Shown in pieces: positions 19,615-28,564 of a stretch of 64,000 nucleotides of DNA. Origin of the DNA: Enhydrobacter aerosaccus (GTDB lineage Bacteria > Pseudomonadota > Alphaproteobacteria > Reyranellales > Reyranellaceae). Positions within the stretch are counted from its first letter, which is position 1; each line of letters begins with the position of its first letter. The notes under the pieces were generated by a model. That model was not told the origin of the DNA. It worked only from the letters and a program-made list of their open reading frames with translations, and did not search any database. The position numbers and the translations under genes were made by a program. Location: NCBI RefSeq assembly GCF_900167455.1, contig NZ_FUWJ01000005.1, positions 124,001 through 188,000 of the forward strand, given 5' to 3'.

Positions 19615-21500
19615 AAGGGCAGCTCCGCTTCACTTACCTCACGCACTATGAAATTCGCTCGCACTTCCGCGCTAACCCGTGCGCCTTTCCTTACGTACAA
19701 CACAGCCGTCAATCCCAACCTCTTCGCGGCTTTAGCCTGTATACACAATTGCCGGGTCATGGTGACATAGGCACGATCCTTGATCTCGATGAGTTCTGTG
19801 TCCGTTAGGGCATCCGGGATCGAGCTTCCCTCATCTGTAGTCACCTTTATGGTATTCTTATTAAGTCCAAGCATCTTCAGAACACGAGCCTCAAAATTTC
19901 GCCCTCGATGTCCGTAGATACGCAAGATTGCCGACTTCAGCGCGTTCCTTACTTTGACCAGGGCTTCCTCTATCAGCGACGGCTCCTTGATTTCCGGACT
20001 GCCCGATACCTCTGGATGGGAGGGGTCGAGTTGTTTCAGTTTCCCCCGGCTGGCGGACAACTTTTCTGCAGGAGTCTGAGGTTTCGAGACTGGAGGCTTG
20101 GCCCCCTCGGACAGGATTGGAGGAATAGTCTTGGGCGCCGGCGTGGGCGTCTCAGATGGCTTCACCGCGGAAGAAGGCGGGCGATACGGCGCGAGAGGTT
20201 GGGGGATCTCGTGCGGCCGGATGTGTGTCTCATCGAGATCATGAAGCACCCGCCGCCCGAACTTCCCGGTCTCTTTGTCTATTTCCTTCTTTACCTCTTC
20301 CGTCTCATCTTCCTCATGCTTGTCCGAGACCGGGATGATCCGAGGCCGGGTCCTCCCGAGGACATTCGCTCCACCTTCGGCATTCCGCTTCAGGATGTCC
20401 CTGACCGCCTGTTGTCGCTCGGGATCGAGTTCCGCCCATATGGCCGGCGGAGGAAGCGCGGTTTGCGGAAGCCCGTCTTCGCCCCGCTTGCTGAGCCAAT
20501 CGTCCAGCGCCGAACCGCGTTTGCCTTCGGCTTCCGCTCCGCCAACTCTGAGCTTGCCGAACAGCACATCGAGGAGATGCTGGATCGTCGCACGCAGTTC
20601 CGGGTCGTGGCCCCAATCCGCGTCGCTACGGGCGCTCGCTTCCTCGTGCGCATCGTCGATGTCCGCCGGCGTTTGGGGTGCATAGGCGATCGGCGCAATT
20701 GCCTCGACATACTCACGGGCAATCTCGTGCTCGTGCGCAACGCCAATCAACGTCGACAGGGCGGACCGATCGGCCGCTGCCAACCTGTCCTTGCCGCGCT
20801 CGTACAAAGCAATCGCGGGCTTAAGCTCCATCTTACCGAGCGCGGCCTCGATCGCTTGGCGCCAGATCGAGGAACGCGCGCGCCCTACCGTCGAAATCGC
20901 TTCGTCGGAGCTTTCGAGCCATCCCGAGGCCCGCACCTTCTCCTGGGCAGCGCTCTGGCTTGCACGGTCATAGGCTTCAACGGCACCAGGATCGCCATAG
21001 TCAAGAGCGGCCTGCCGGCCAAGCTGGTCGAGACGCGCGGCAGCGGTCGCCGCCCTCCACTCGCGCGTCTGCTGTCCAACATGATCGGAGACAGTCGCAT
21101 GCTCGACGAGCCGGTGATCGGCCAACGCCTGCGAGAGCAGTTCTCGTTGTGTGGCATTCGCGGCCTGACTGAGAACGTCCTCTCTTGCCGCGTCCAACCT
21201 GGCGATCGTTGCATCGGCACCCAGAAGAGCATCCCTGCCCCTCGTGCTCAGGTATGCGTCAGGCCCGGTGGCAAGTATCTCGCGCTGGCGTTCGAGGAAC
21301 TGGTTCTGCAGTTCCGAGGCGCGTGTCGCATTTGCGATTGCGATCTCTCGCTGAAAGTCTGGGCCGAGTCCTTCTCCCGGTTGTAGCCGATCGAAGGCTT
21401 TTCTGGCGCCGTAGGCCTCGTCGGGAATATTGAAGTCCTGTGGCCTGGACGGTGGCGCAGTATCCTCAGGAGGAAGCGGGGAAATGAGATAGCGTGACAT
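19611..21500 (-). CDS. Polymorphic toxin-like protein with C-terminal restriction-endonuclease-fold nuclease domain
   Basis: A 629-residue three-part protein. Residues about 1-270 are long charged helices resembling phage internal-virion or tail-associated proteins. Residues about 280-500 are a disordered Pro/Lys/Glu-rich linker (for example PSETPTPAPKTIPPI). Residues about 510-629 are a compact domain whose core IPDALTDTELIEIK fits a PD-(D/E)xK nuclease: Asp563, Glu572 and Lys574, with an upstream Glu537 in NFEARVLKMLG. The TMTRQL and AVLYVRKG segments match the Tox-REase-7 class as I know it. No signal peptide or known secretion marker is visible. The ATG at 21500 lacks a clear ribosome site. 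An overlapping downstream gene is the likely immunity partner. Confidence 0.7.
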   Translation of the reverse strand: MSRYLISPLPPEDTAPPSRPQDFNIPDEAYGARKAFDRLQPGEGLGPDFQREIAIANATRASELQNQFLERQREILATGPDAYLSTRGRDALLGADATIARLDAAREDVLSQAANATQRELLSQALADHRLVEHATVSDHVGQQTREWRAATAAARLDQLGRQAALDYGDPGAVEAYDRASQSAAQEKVRASGWLESSDEAISTVGRARSSIWRQAIEAALGKMELKPAIALYERGKDRLAAADRSALSTLIGVAHEHEIAREYVEAIAPIAYAPQTPADIDDAHEEASARSDADWGHDPELRATIQHLLDVLFGKLRVGGAEAEGKRGSALDDWLSKRGEDGLPQTALPPPAIWAELDPERQQAVRDILKRNAEGGANVLGRTRPRIIPVSDKHEEDETEEVKKEIDKETGKFGRRVLHDLDETHIRPHEIPQPLAPYRPPSSAVKPSETPTPAPKTIPPILSEGAKPPVSKPQTPAEKLSASRGKLKQLDPSHPEVSGSPEIKEPSLIEEALVKVRNALKSAILRIYGHRGRNFEARVLKMLGLNKNTIKVTTDEGSSIPDALTDTELIEIKDRAYVTMTRQLCIQAKAAKRLGLTAVLYVRKGARVSAEVRANFIVREVSEAELPL

Positions 21501-21535
21501 GCGGACAAGTTACGACCGCAGACTCTCAATCACCG

Positions 21536-21564
21536 ATTATGGTCCTTACCGAACCGATCGGTTC
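21536..21564 (-). promoter_or_regulatory. Possible promoter with palindromic operator upstream of the toxin gene
   Basis: GAACCGATCGGTTC (21551-21564) is a perfect 14-base palindrome. Read leftward, a -10-like CATAAT (21541 to 21536) follows at a distance that would place the palindrome over the -35 region of a promoter for the toxin gene. It also lies just after the Rrf2 gene's stop, so a termination role is possible. No binding protein can be named. Confidence 0.3.
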
Positions 21565-21572
21565 ACCGGCCC

Positions 21573-21986
21573 CTACAGTCCGCGCAGGAACGAAGCGTTG
21601 CTCTTGAGCAGCGTCTCGAGGCTGATGGAGCGCAATGTCGCTTCGGCGATCTCGTCGATCTCGATCAGCACACGCTGCAGGGCGGCGCCGATATCGGTGT
21701 CTTCGCCGGGTTCCTTGGCGCGCTGGCCGGGCGCCGGCTCGAACAGGGCGACGACATCCATCAAGGTGGTGCGGCGACGATTGCCGGTGAAGCGATAGCC
21801 GCCCGCGGCGCCGCGGTCGCCACGCACGAGGCCGGCGACGCTCAAGGTCCGCAGCACCTTGGCGAGGTGATGGCTGGAGACGCCGAAGCGGTCGGCAAGC
21901 TCCATGACCGACAAAGTGCGCTCGGGATCGCGTGCCAGTTCAAGCACCGCATAGAGGCCGAGGCGCGTCGCCGTCTGCAGCTTCAC
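21573..21986 (-). CDS. Rrf2 family transcriptional regulator without iron-sulfur cysteines
   Basis: A 137-residue winged-helix regulator. The N-terminal helix-turn-helix region reads TATRLGLYAVLELARDPERT and VMELADRFGVSSHHLAKVLR, followed by the wing GAAGGYRFTG typical of Rrf2 proteins. The protein has no cysteine at all, so it cannot hold the Fe-S cluster used by IscR and NsrR; it would have to sense something else or act constitutively. It lies 22 bases downstream of a GNAT gene on the same strand, and that pair is divergent from the benzoyl-CoA box operon. Regulation of the box genes is a testable inference. Confidence 0.88.
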   Translation of the reverse strand: MKLQTATRLGLYAVLELARDPERTLSVMELADRFGVSSHHLAKVLRTLSVAGLVRGDRGAAGGYRFTGNRRRTTLMDVVALFEPAPGQRAKEPGEDTDIGAALQRVLIEIDEIAEATLRSISLETLLKSNASFLRGL

Positions 21987-22008
21987 GCGGCGCTCCAGAA
22001 GACGCGCC

Positions 22009-22428
22009 TCACGACACGTCCATGTCGAGCTGCAGCGACGGACCGGCCACCATGCCCTGAGCGCGGAAGAAGGAGAGGATCAGATGGTCCTTCCGATCCA
22101 CCAGCGTGCGCACGCGGGTCACCCCCTTCTCCTTGAAACGCGCCACCAGCGCCTCGAACAGCCGGCTCCCGACGCCGTGCAGGCGCAGGCCGGGTGCGAT
22201 CTGGATGGCGAACACCCAGCCGGCCGCCGGCTGGCCGAATTCCCACGCGCGGATCTCGCCGGCGATGAAGCCGGCCAGCGCGCCCCGCTCCGTCTCGGCG
22301 ACAAGGAAATGGCGGTCAGGGGCCAGCATATCCCGCCAGTAGTCCGGCTTGGTCGAGCCCGTGATGCGGCTGTCCAGCGCCGAAATGGCCGGAAGATCAA
22401 GAGCTTGCGCGGGACGGATCGAAATCAT
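22009..22428 (-). CDS. GNAT family N-acetyltransferase
   Basis: A 139-residue acetyltransferase of the GCN5-related family. It starts MISIRPAQALDLPAISALDS, the usual first strand and helix. The acetyl-CoA pyrophosphate-binding region is APGLRLHGVGSRLFEALVAR, and the C-terminal part contains RKDHLILSFFRAQGM. The acceptor may be a small molecule or a protein. It is the first gene of a leftward two-gene unit with the Rrf2 regulator and is divergent from boxC across 82 bases. Its relation to benzoate metabolism is not known. Confidence 0.88.
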   Translation of the reverse strand: MISIRPAQALDLPAISALDSRITGSTKPDYWRDMLAPDRHFLVAETERGALAGFIAGEIRAWEFGQPAAGWVFAIQIAPGLRLHGVGSRLFEALVARFKEKGVTRVRTLVDRKDHLILSFFRAQGMVAGPSLQLDMDVS

Positions 22429-22465
22429 CTGAACGTGAATAAGATGCGCTTGCGGCCGGCAAAGT

Positions 22466-22498
22466 AAATAAGTATTTCAGTACCGAATTACGCAATTC
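22466..22498. promoter_or_regulatory. AT-rich divergent promoter region with two inverted repeats (GNAT-Rrf2 / box operon)
   Basis: Two inverted repeats lie in the short divergent gap: AAATA-AG-TATTT (22466-22477) and GAATT-ACGC-AATTC (22485-22498). The second is 12 bases before the boxC start codon, where a bound repressor would block transcription or initiation. The adjoining Rrf2 protein is the natural candidate ligand. Confidence 0.45.
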
Positions 22499-22510
22499 AC
22501 GGGAAACGCC

Positions 22511-24187
22511 ATGGCCGCAGAGTCCGCATCCGCCGCGCCGATCGATTTCAGGACGTCCCCCGACCGCTACCGGCACTGGAAGCTCGCCCTCGAGAACGGC
22601 GTCGCCTACCTGACGATGGACGTGAACGAAGAAGCGGGACTCAAGCCCGGCTACAAGCTCAAGCTCAATTCGTACGATCTGGGCGTCGACATCGAACTGG
22701 CCGACGCCGTGCAGCGCCTGCGCTTCGAGCATCCGGAAATCGGCGCGGTCGTGATCCGCAGCCAGCGCGACCGCATCTTCTGCTCGGGCGCCAACATCAA
22801 CATGCTTGGCCTCTCGACCCACGACCACAAGGTGAACTTCTGCAAGTTCACCAACGAGACGCGGCTGGCAATCGAGGATGCGACCGAGCATTCGCGCCAG
22901 AGCTACATCTGCTCCATCAACGGTATCGCCGCCGGCGGCGGTTACGAGCTGGCGCTGGCCTGCGACAAGATCCTGCTCGCCGACGACGGCTCCAGCGCCG
23001 TCTCGCTACCAGAACTTCCGCTGCTGGCCGTGCTGCCGGGTACCGGCGGCCTTACCCGTTTGGTCGACAAGCGCCTGGTGCGCCGCGACCATGCCGACTT
23101 CTTCTGCACCACCGCGGAAGGCGTCCGCGGCAAGCGCGCCCAGCAGTGGCGCTTGGTCGACAGGCTGATCGCACCCAGCAAGCTTGCGGAGGAGACGAAG
23201 AAGATCGCCGAAGAGATCGCCGCCGGGTCGGATCGCCCCAAGAACGCCAAGGGCATCGCGCTGCCGATGATCGAGCGCACGATCGAGGGCGATACGATCC
23301 GCTATCCGCATCTCAGCGTGGAGATCGACCGCGAGCGGCGCGCCGCTCATTTCCGGATCGGTGGACCGACCTCTCCTGCTCCCGCCGACGCGGCGGCCAT
23401 CCACGCCGAAGGCGCCGCCTTCTGGCCGCTGGCGCTCGCCCGCGCGTTGGACGATGCGATGATGCATCTGCGCCTCAACGAGACCGAGATCGGCACCTGG
23501 GTCCTGCACAGCCAGGGCGATCCCGCCGCCGTCGAGGCCTATGATGCGCTGCTTGCCCGCGAGGGCTCAAACTGGCTGGTGCGCGAGATCGTGCTCTACT
23601 GGAAGCGCACCCTGAAGCGCCTCGATGTCAGCTCGCGCAGCCTGATCGCGCTGGTCGAACCGGGCTCGTGCTTCGCCGGGACACTGTTCGAACTCGTGCT
23701 GGCGGCCGACCGTTCCTACATGCTCGATGGCGTGTTCGAAGGCTCGAACCTGCCCGAAGCCGAGGTCAAGCTCACTGCGATGAACTTCGGGCCCTATCCC
23801 ATGGGCAATGGCCTGACGCGTCTGGCGACGCGCTTCCTGGCCGAGCCGGAGCATGTCGAGGTTCTGAAGAAGGACATCGGCCAGTCGATCGATGCCGGCA
23901 AGGCGGACGATCTCGGTCTCGTCACCTTTACGCCCGACGACATCGATTGGGACGACGAGGTGCGCCTTGCTGTCGAGGAACGCGCAGGCTTCTCGCCCGA
24001 CGGTCTGATCGGCATGGAGGCCAACCTGCGCTTTGCCGGCCCCGAGACGATGGAGACCAAGATCTTCGCCCGTCTCTCGGCGTGGCAGAACTGGATCTTC
24101 CAGAGACCCAACGCGACCGGCCCGGAGGGCGCGTTGAAGCTTTACGGCACGGGCAAGCAGAGCAAGTACGACCGCAAGCGCGCCTGA
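22511..24187 (+). CDS. boxC: 2,3-epoxybenzoyl-CoA dihydrolase (benzoyl-CoA-dihydrodiol lyase) BoxC
   Basis: A 558-residue enzyme of the aerobic benzoyl-CoA (box) pathway. It opens and cleaves the epoxide ring to 3,4-dehydroadipyl-CoA semialdehyde and formate. It is a double crotonase-type protein of the length expected for BoxC. The first half has DRIFCSGANINMLG and INGIAAGGGYELALACDKI, the oxyanion-hole segments of the enoyl-CoA hydratase fold; the second half repeats the fold less clearly (LVEPGSCFAGTLFELVLAAD). It starts the rightward array boxC-boxB-ligase-transporter. Translation starts at ATG 22511 after a weak GGGA. Confidence 0.95.
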   Translation: MAAESASAAPIDFRTSPDRYRHWKLALENGVAYLTMDVNEEAGLKPGYKLKLNSYDLGVDIELADAVQRLRFEHPEIGAVVIRSQRDRIFCSGANINMLGLSTHDHKVNFCKFTNETRLAIEDATEHSRQSYICSINGIAAGGGYELALACDKILLADDGSSAVSLPELPLLAVLPGTGGLTRLVDKRLVRRDHADFFCTTAEGVRGKRAQQWRLVDRLIAPSKLAEETKKIAEEIAAGSDRPKNAKGIALPMIERTIEGDTIRYPHLSVEIDRERRAAHFRIGGPTSPAPADAAAIHAEGAAFWPLALARALDDAMMHLRLNETEIGTWVLHSQGDPAAVEAYDALLAREGSNWLVREIVLYWKRTLKRLDVSSRSLIALVEPGSCFAGTLFELVLAADRSYMLDGVFEGSNLPEAEVKLTAMNFGPYPMGNGLTRLATRFLAEPEHVEVLKKDIGQSIDAGKADDLGLVTFTPDDIDWDDEVRLAVEERAGFSPDGLIGMEANLRFAGPETMETKIFARLSAWQNWIFQRPNATGPEGALKLYGTGKQSKYDRKRA

Positions 24188-24225
24188 AACGGCACACGGC
24201 AAGCGCCAGGCACAAGGAGGAAATC

Positions 24226-25644
24226 ATGGCCATCGACTACAGCCAGCGCATTCCCAACAACGTCGACCTCGCCAGCGACCGCCGCCTGCAGCGCGCGCTC
24301 GAGAACTGGCAGCCGGGCTTCCTCGACTGGTGGAAGGAACTGGGGCCCGACGGATCCACTGACTTCGACGTCTATCTGCGCACCGCCATCTCGACCGACG
24401 CCAACGGCTGGGCCAACTTCGGCTATGTGAAGATGCCGGAGTATCGTTGGGGCATCTTTCTCGCCGAGCGCGATCCCGAGCGGCAGATCGCCTTCGGCGA
24501 CAACAAAGGGCAACCCGCCTGGCAGGAGGTCCCCGGCGAGTTGCGCTCCACACTGCGCCGCCTGATCGTGACGCAGGGCGACACCGAGCCGGCCAGTGTC
24601 GAGCAGCAGCGCCTGCTCGGCAAGACGGCGCCGTCGCTGTACGACCTGCGCAACCTGTTCCAGGTCAATGTCGAGGAAGGCCGGCACCTGTGGGCGATGG
24701 TCTATCTGCTGCACGCATACTTCGGCCGCGACGGCCGCGAGGAAGCCGAGGCGATGCTGGAGCGCCACTCCGGCGATCCCGACAAGCCGCGCATCCTTGG
24801 CGCCTTCAACGAGAAGACGCCGGACTGGCTGTCCTTCTTCATGTTCACCTACTTCACCGACCGCGATGGCAAATATCAGCTCGCCTCGTTGGCCGAGTCC
24901 GGCTTCGATCCGCTGGCGCGCTCCTGCCGCTTCATGCTGACCGAAGAAGCGCACCACATGTTCGTGGGCGAGACTGGCGTCGGCCGCATCATCCAGCGCA
25001 CCTGCGAGTTGATGAAGGAACACAAGACCGACGATGTCCGCTCGCTCGGTGCCATCGATCTGCGCACGATCCAGAAGTATCTCAACTTCCACTTCTCGGT
25101 GTCGCTGGACCTGTTCGGGCAGGAAACCTCGACCAACGCTGCTAACTACTACAGCCAGGGGCTGAAGGGTCGCTTCCTCGAGACGCGCATCGAGGACGAT
25201 CACGTCCTGACCGATGCAGCCTACGAGATCGAGACCGCCGAGGGTGGCGGCATCGTGCGCAAGCCCGTACCGGCCCTGTCGGCCCTCAACGAACGGCTGC
25301 GCCAGGACTATATCGAAGATTGCGGCCGCGGCGTGCTGCGCTGGAACAAGATCCTCGAGAAGGCCGGCATCGATTTCGAGATGAAGCTGCCCCATCGCGG
25401 CTTCCATCGGCGCATCGGCGCCTTCGCCGGCCTCAACGTCTCGCCCGACGGCAAGGTGCTGAGCGAGGCCGAGTGGAAGGCCAACGAGAGCAAGTGGCTG
25501 CCCACCGACGCGGACCGCGCCTTCGTGACCTCGCTGATGGGCGCACCCGTGACAGAGCCGGGCAAGTACGCGCACTGGATTGCGCCGCCAGCCCGCGGCA
25601 TCAACGGTCAGCCGGTCGACTTCGAGTACGTACGGTTCAACTGA
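24226..25644 (+). CDS. boxB: Benzoyl-CoA 2,3-epoxidase oxygenase subunit BoxB
   Basis: A 472-residue class I diiron oxygenase that epoxidises benzoyl-CoA with O2. Recognisable segments are YVKMPEYRWGIFLAERDPER, the diiron-ligand helices LFQVNVEEGRHLWAMVYLL and MLTEEAHHMFVGETGV, and the region NTYYSQG-like NYYSQGLKGRF. The start is ATG 24226, with AAGGAGG five bases upstream; the frame remains open much farther upstream inside boxC but without homology. The reductase subunit BoxA, which supplies electrons from NADPH, is not encoded in the window. Confidence 0.96.
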   Translation: MAIDYSQRIPNNVDLASDRRLQRALENWQPGFLDWWKELGPDGSTDFDVYLRTAISTDANGWANFGYVKMPEYRWGIFLAERDPERQIAFGDNKGQPAWQEVPGELRSTLRRLIVTQGDTEPASVEQQRLLGKTAPSLYDLRNLFQVNVEEGRHLWAMVYLLHAYFGRDGREEAEAMLERHSGDPDKPRILGAFNEKTPDWLSFFMFTYFTDRDGKYQLASLAESGFDPLARSCRFMLTEEAHHMFVGETGVGRIIQRTCELMKEHKTDDVRSLGAIDLRTIQKYLNFHFSVSLDLFGQETSTNAANYYSQGLKGRFLETRIEDDHVLTDAAYEIETAEGGGIVRKPVPALSALNERLRQDYIEDCGRGVLRWNKILEKAGIDFEMKLPHRGFHRRIGAFAGLNVSPDGKVLSEAEWKANESKWLPTDADRAFVTSLMGAPVTEPGKYAHWIAPPARGINGQPVDFEYVRFN

Positions 25645-25733
25645 GCGACATCTGCATGCTCAGAGAGCCACGATGGGCGTAGCGCCCACCGTCGGTCGCC
25701 ATATAGAGTCGCCTGGGGAGGACGACGCAAAGG

Positions 25734-27287
25734 ATGATTCCGGGAATCGAATTCGGACCGGACCACAAGGTTCGCTTGCCCGAGGCGTTCAACGTGGCGG
25801 TGCCGTTCATCGACCGCCACATCGATCAAGGTCGTGGCTCGAAGCCGGCGATCCGTACGGCCCACGAGACGGTTACCTACGCCGAGCTTGCCGAGCGCGT
25901 GAACCGCGCCGGCAACGCACTGCTCGCCCTCGGAATGGCGCCCGGCGACCGCCTGCTCATGGTCGTCAAGGACTGCCCGGCCTTCTTCTATCTGTTCTGG
26001 GGCGCCATCAAGGCCGGCATCGTCCCGATCCCGCCCAACACACTCCTGCGCGCGCCCGACTACGCCTACATGATCGACGATTCGGGTTGTCGGCTCGTCG
26101 TCTATTCCCGCGAATATGCGGGAGAAATCGAGCCGGCACTGAGGCAGCTCGGAGCAAAGGCGCCGCCCGCCCTGACGGTCGACGCATTCCTGGCCGAGGT
26201 GAACAAGGCTTCTCCCAGTCTCGTGCCGCGGCTTGCGGCACCGGATGACGACTGCTTCTGGCTCTACTCCTCCGGGTCGACCGGACGCCCCAAGGGCGCC
26301 GTCCACGCTCAGCGCGATATGGTCGTCACCAGTGAGCTTTACGGTGTTCGCGTGCTGGGCGTGACGGAAGAGGATATCTGCTTCTCTGCCGCCAAGCTGT
26401 TCTTCGCCTATGGTCTCGGCAACGGCATGACCTTTCCGCTCTGGACCGGCGCGACCGCCGTGCTCGACGAACGGCGTCCGACTCCCGATTCGACTTTCGA
26501 GACGATCGAGACATTCAGCCCCACGATCTTTTACGGCGTGCCCACGCTCTATGCGGCGCAGTTGGCGGCGCTGGACGCAAAGCCGCGGCGACTGGAGAGC
26601 CTGCGCGCCTGCGTCTCGGCGGGCGAGGCCCTCCCAGCCGATATGTTCCGGCGCTGGAAGGAAAAGACAGGTACCGTCATCCTCGACGGGATCGGTTCGA
26701 CCGAGGCTCTGCACATTTTCATCGGCAACCGCCTCGACGACCATCGCGCTGGCACCAGCGGTCGCCCCGTACCGGGTTACGAGGTCCGCATCCTCGACGA
26801 GAATGGCGATCCCGTGCCCAAGGGCGAAAGCGGCCGTCTGTGGATTCGCGCCGAGTCCGCTGCCAAGTATTACTGGAACAAGCCCGACAAGACGGCCGAG
26901 ACCATGGTCGAGGGCTGGCTCAACACGGGCGACACCTACCGCCAAGACGACGATGGCTATTTCATCTACGAGGGCCGCAGCGACGACATGCTGAAGGTCG
27001 GCGGCATCTGGTGCTCGCCGGTGGAGATCGAGAACTGCCTCGTCGGGCACCCCGCCGTCCTCGAAGCCGCCGTCATCGGCTATGCCGACGCCGACAGCTT
27101 GATCAAGCCCAAGGCGGTCGTCGTCCTGAAGCAGTCCGGCGATGCCGGCGCGTCCCTCACCGACGAGTTGATGACCCTCTGCAAGAAGAGCCTCGCGCCG
27201 TACAAGTATCCGCGCTGGATCGAGTACGTGCCCGAATTGCCGAAGACCGCCACGGGCAAGATACAGCGCTTCAAATTGCGCGATTGA
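25734..27287 (+). CDS. bclA: Benzoate-CoA ligase
   Basis: A 517-residue AMP-forming acyl-CoA synthetase that activates benzoate, the entry step of the box pathway. Motifs are the P-loop-like YSSGSTGRPKGAVH, the aromatic-ligase region FFAYGLGNGMTFPLW, the A5-type DGIGSTEALHIF, the hinge segment YEGRSDDMLKVGGIW and the catalytic lysine segment PKTATGKIQRF near the C-terminus. It resembles BclA/BadA-type ligases rather than fatty-acid ligases. It follows boxB by 89 bases; a small hairpin, TGGGCG-TAG-CGCCCA (25674-25688), lies in that gap. Substituted benzoates may also be accepted. Confidence 0.93.
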   Translation: MIPGIEFGPDHKVRLPEAFNVAVPFIDRHIDQGRGSKPAIRTAHETVTYAELAERVNRAGNALLALGMAPGDRLLMVVKDCPAFFYLFWGAIKAGIVPIPPNTLLRAPDYAYMIDDSGCRLVVYSREYAGEIEPALRQLGAKAPPALTVDAFLAEVNKASPSLVPRLAAPDDDCFWLYSSGSTGRPKGAVHAQRDMVVTSELYGVRVLGVTEEDICFSAAKLFFAYGLGNGMTFPLWTGATAVLDERRPTPDSTFETIETFSPTIFYGVPTLYAAQLAALDAKPRRLESLRACVSAGEALPADMFRRWKEKTGTVILDGIGSTEALHIFIGNRLDDHRAGTSGRPVPGYEVRILDENGDPVPKGESGRLWIRAESAAKYYWNKPDKTAETMVEGWLNTGDTYRQDDDGYFIYEGRSDDMLKVGGIWCSPVEIENCLVGHPAVLEAAVIGYADADSLIKPKAVVVLKQSGDAGASLTDELMTLCKKSLAPYKYPRWIEYVPELPKTATGKIQRFKLRD

Positions 27288-27359
27288 GACACGTTCCCCG
27301 TTGTTGCCGGGAGGTTTTTCCGCTTCTATGTCGCAAACAGAAACAGGGAGCGGGGCTGG

Positions 27360-28541
27360 ATGACGGGTAAATTATTTGGGGGCGCAACTGTCGCAGCGAT
27401 GCTGGCGCTCGGACTGCAGCCGGCGTTCGCACAGCAGGCTGTAAAAATCGGATTCGTCAGCACCTTCTCCGGCCCGCAGGCGGCGATTGGAGAGGATATG
27501 CGCCGTTCCGTCGATCTCGCGGTCGAGCATCTCGGCGGCAAGATGGGTGGCAAGCCGATCCAGATCATCTACGAGGATGATCAATTCAAGCCGGATGTCG
27601 GCAAGCAGCGCTCCGAGAAGCTCGTCGAGCAGGACAAGGCGAACTTCATCGCCGGCTACATCTGGTCGAACGTGCTGCTGGCCTCGCTCAAGACCGTGGC
27701 CGACGAAGGCGACACGATCATGATCTCCGCCAATGCCGGCCCGTCTCAGATCGCCGGAGAGCTCTGCAACAAGAACTTCTTCTCGACATCGTGGCAGAAC
27801 GACCAAACGCCGATGGCGATGGGCGAGTACCTGAACCAGAAGGGCGTGAAGAACCTCTACCTGGTCGGGCCGAATTATGCGGCGGGCAAGGACATGCTGG
27901 CCGGCCTCAAGCGCACCTACAAAGGCAAGATCGTCGGCGAGGACTACACCAAGTGGCCTGACCAGCTCGACTTCTCGGCCGAGCTCACCAAGATCGGCGC
28001 CGCCAAGCCCGACGGCATTTTCATCTTCTATCCCGGCGCCCACGGCGTGCAGTTCGTGAAGCAATGGGCCCAGGCCGGCCTCAACAAGACCGTGCCGCTG
28101 TATCAGGTGTTCTCCATCGATGCGATCACCCTGCCGCAGCAGGGCGACCTCGCCCTGGGCACGCTGGGTGCGCAGGAGTGGGTAAACGATCTGCCCAACG
28201 ACCAGAACAAGCGCTACGTCGAGGACTTCAAGAAGAAATACAACGTCTACCCGTCCTATTACGGCGCTCAGAGCTACGATGCGATCATGCTGATCGCCTC
28301 GGCGGTCGAGGCCCTCAAGGGCGACCTGTCGAACAAGGACAAGGTGCGGGCCGAAATGAAGAAGGCCAACTTCAAGTCGCTGCGCGGCGACTTCAAGTTC
28401 GGCAACAACAACTTCCCGGTCGAGAATTTCTACATCCAGGAGACGGTGAAGGATCCGCAGGGGCTGATGACGGTGAAGACCATTGCCACGGCGGTCACCG
28501 CGGCGAAGGATCCCTTTGCCGACAAGTGTCCGATGAAGTGA
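27360..28541 (+). CDS. ABC transporter substrate-binding protein, probably for aromatic acids (box-linked)
   Basis: A 393-residue type I periplasmic binding protein with a Sec signal peptide (LFGGATVAAMLALGLQPAFA, then QQAVKIGFV). The mature part has VSTFSGPQAAIGEDM and YEDDQFKPDVGKQ, typical of the Liv/HbaE group that includes benzoate and hydroxybenzoate receptors. It lies directly downstream of the benzoate-CoA ligase gene and ahead of two permease and two ATPase genes. Benzoate uptake is therefore the best guess; the fold alone would also fit amino acids. A hairpin after its stop probably lowers expression of the membrane genes relative to this receptor. Confidence 0.9.
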   Translation: MTGKLFGGATVAAMLALGLQPAFAQQAVKIGFVSTFSGPQAAIGEDMRRSVDLAVEHLGGKMGGKPIQIIYEDDQFKPDVGKQRSEKLVEQDKANFIAGYIWSNVLLASLKTVADEGDTIMISANAGPSQIAGELCNKNFFSTSWQNDQTPMAMGEYLNQKGVKNLYLVGPNYAAGKDMLAGLKRTYKGKIVGEDYTKWPDQLDFSAELTKIGAAKPDGIFIFYPGAHGVQFVKQWAQAGLNKTVPLYQVFSIDAITLPQQGDLALGTLGAQEWVNDLPNDQNKRYVEDFKKKYNVYPSYYGAQSYDAIMLIASAVEALKGDLSNKDKVRAEMKKANFKSLRGDFKFGNNNFPVENFYIQETVKDPQGLMTVKTIATAVTAAKDPFADKCPMK

Positions 28542-28564
28542 CCGGCGACGCGAGCGATCACCGG

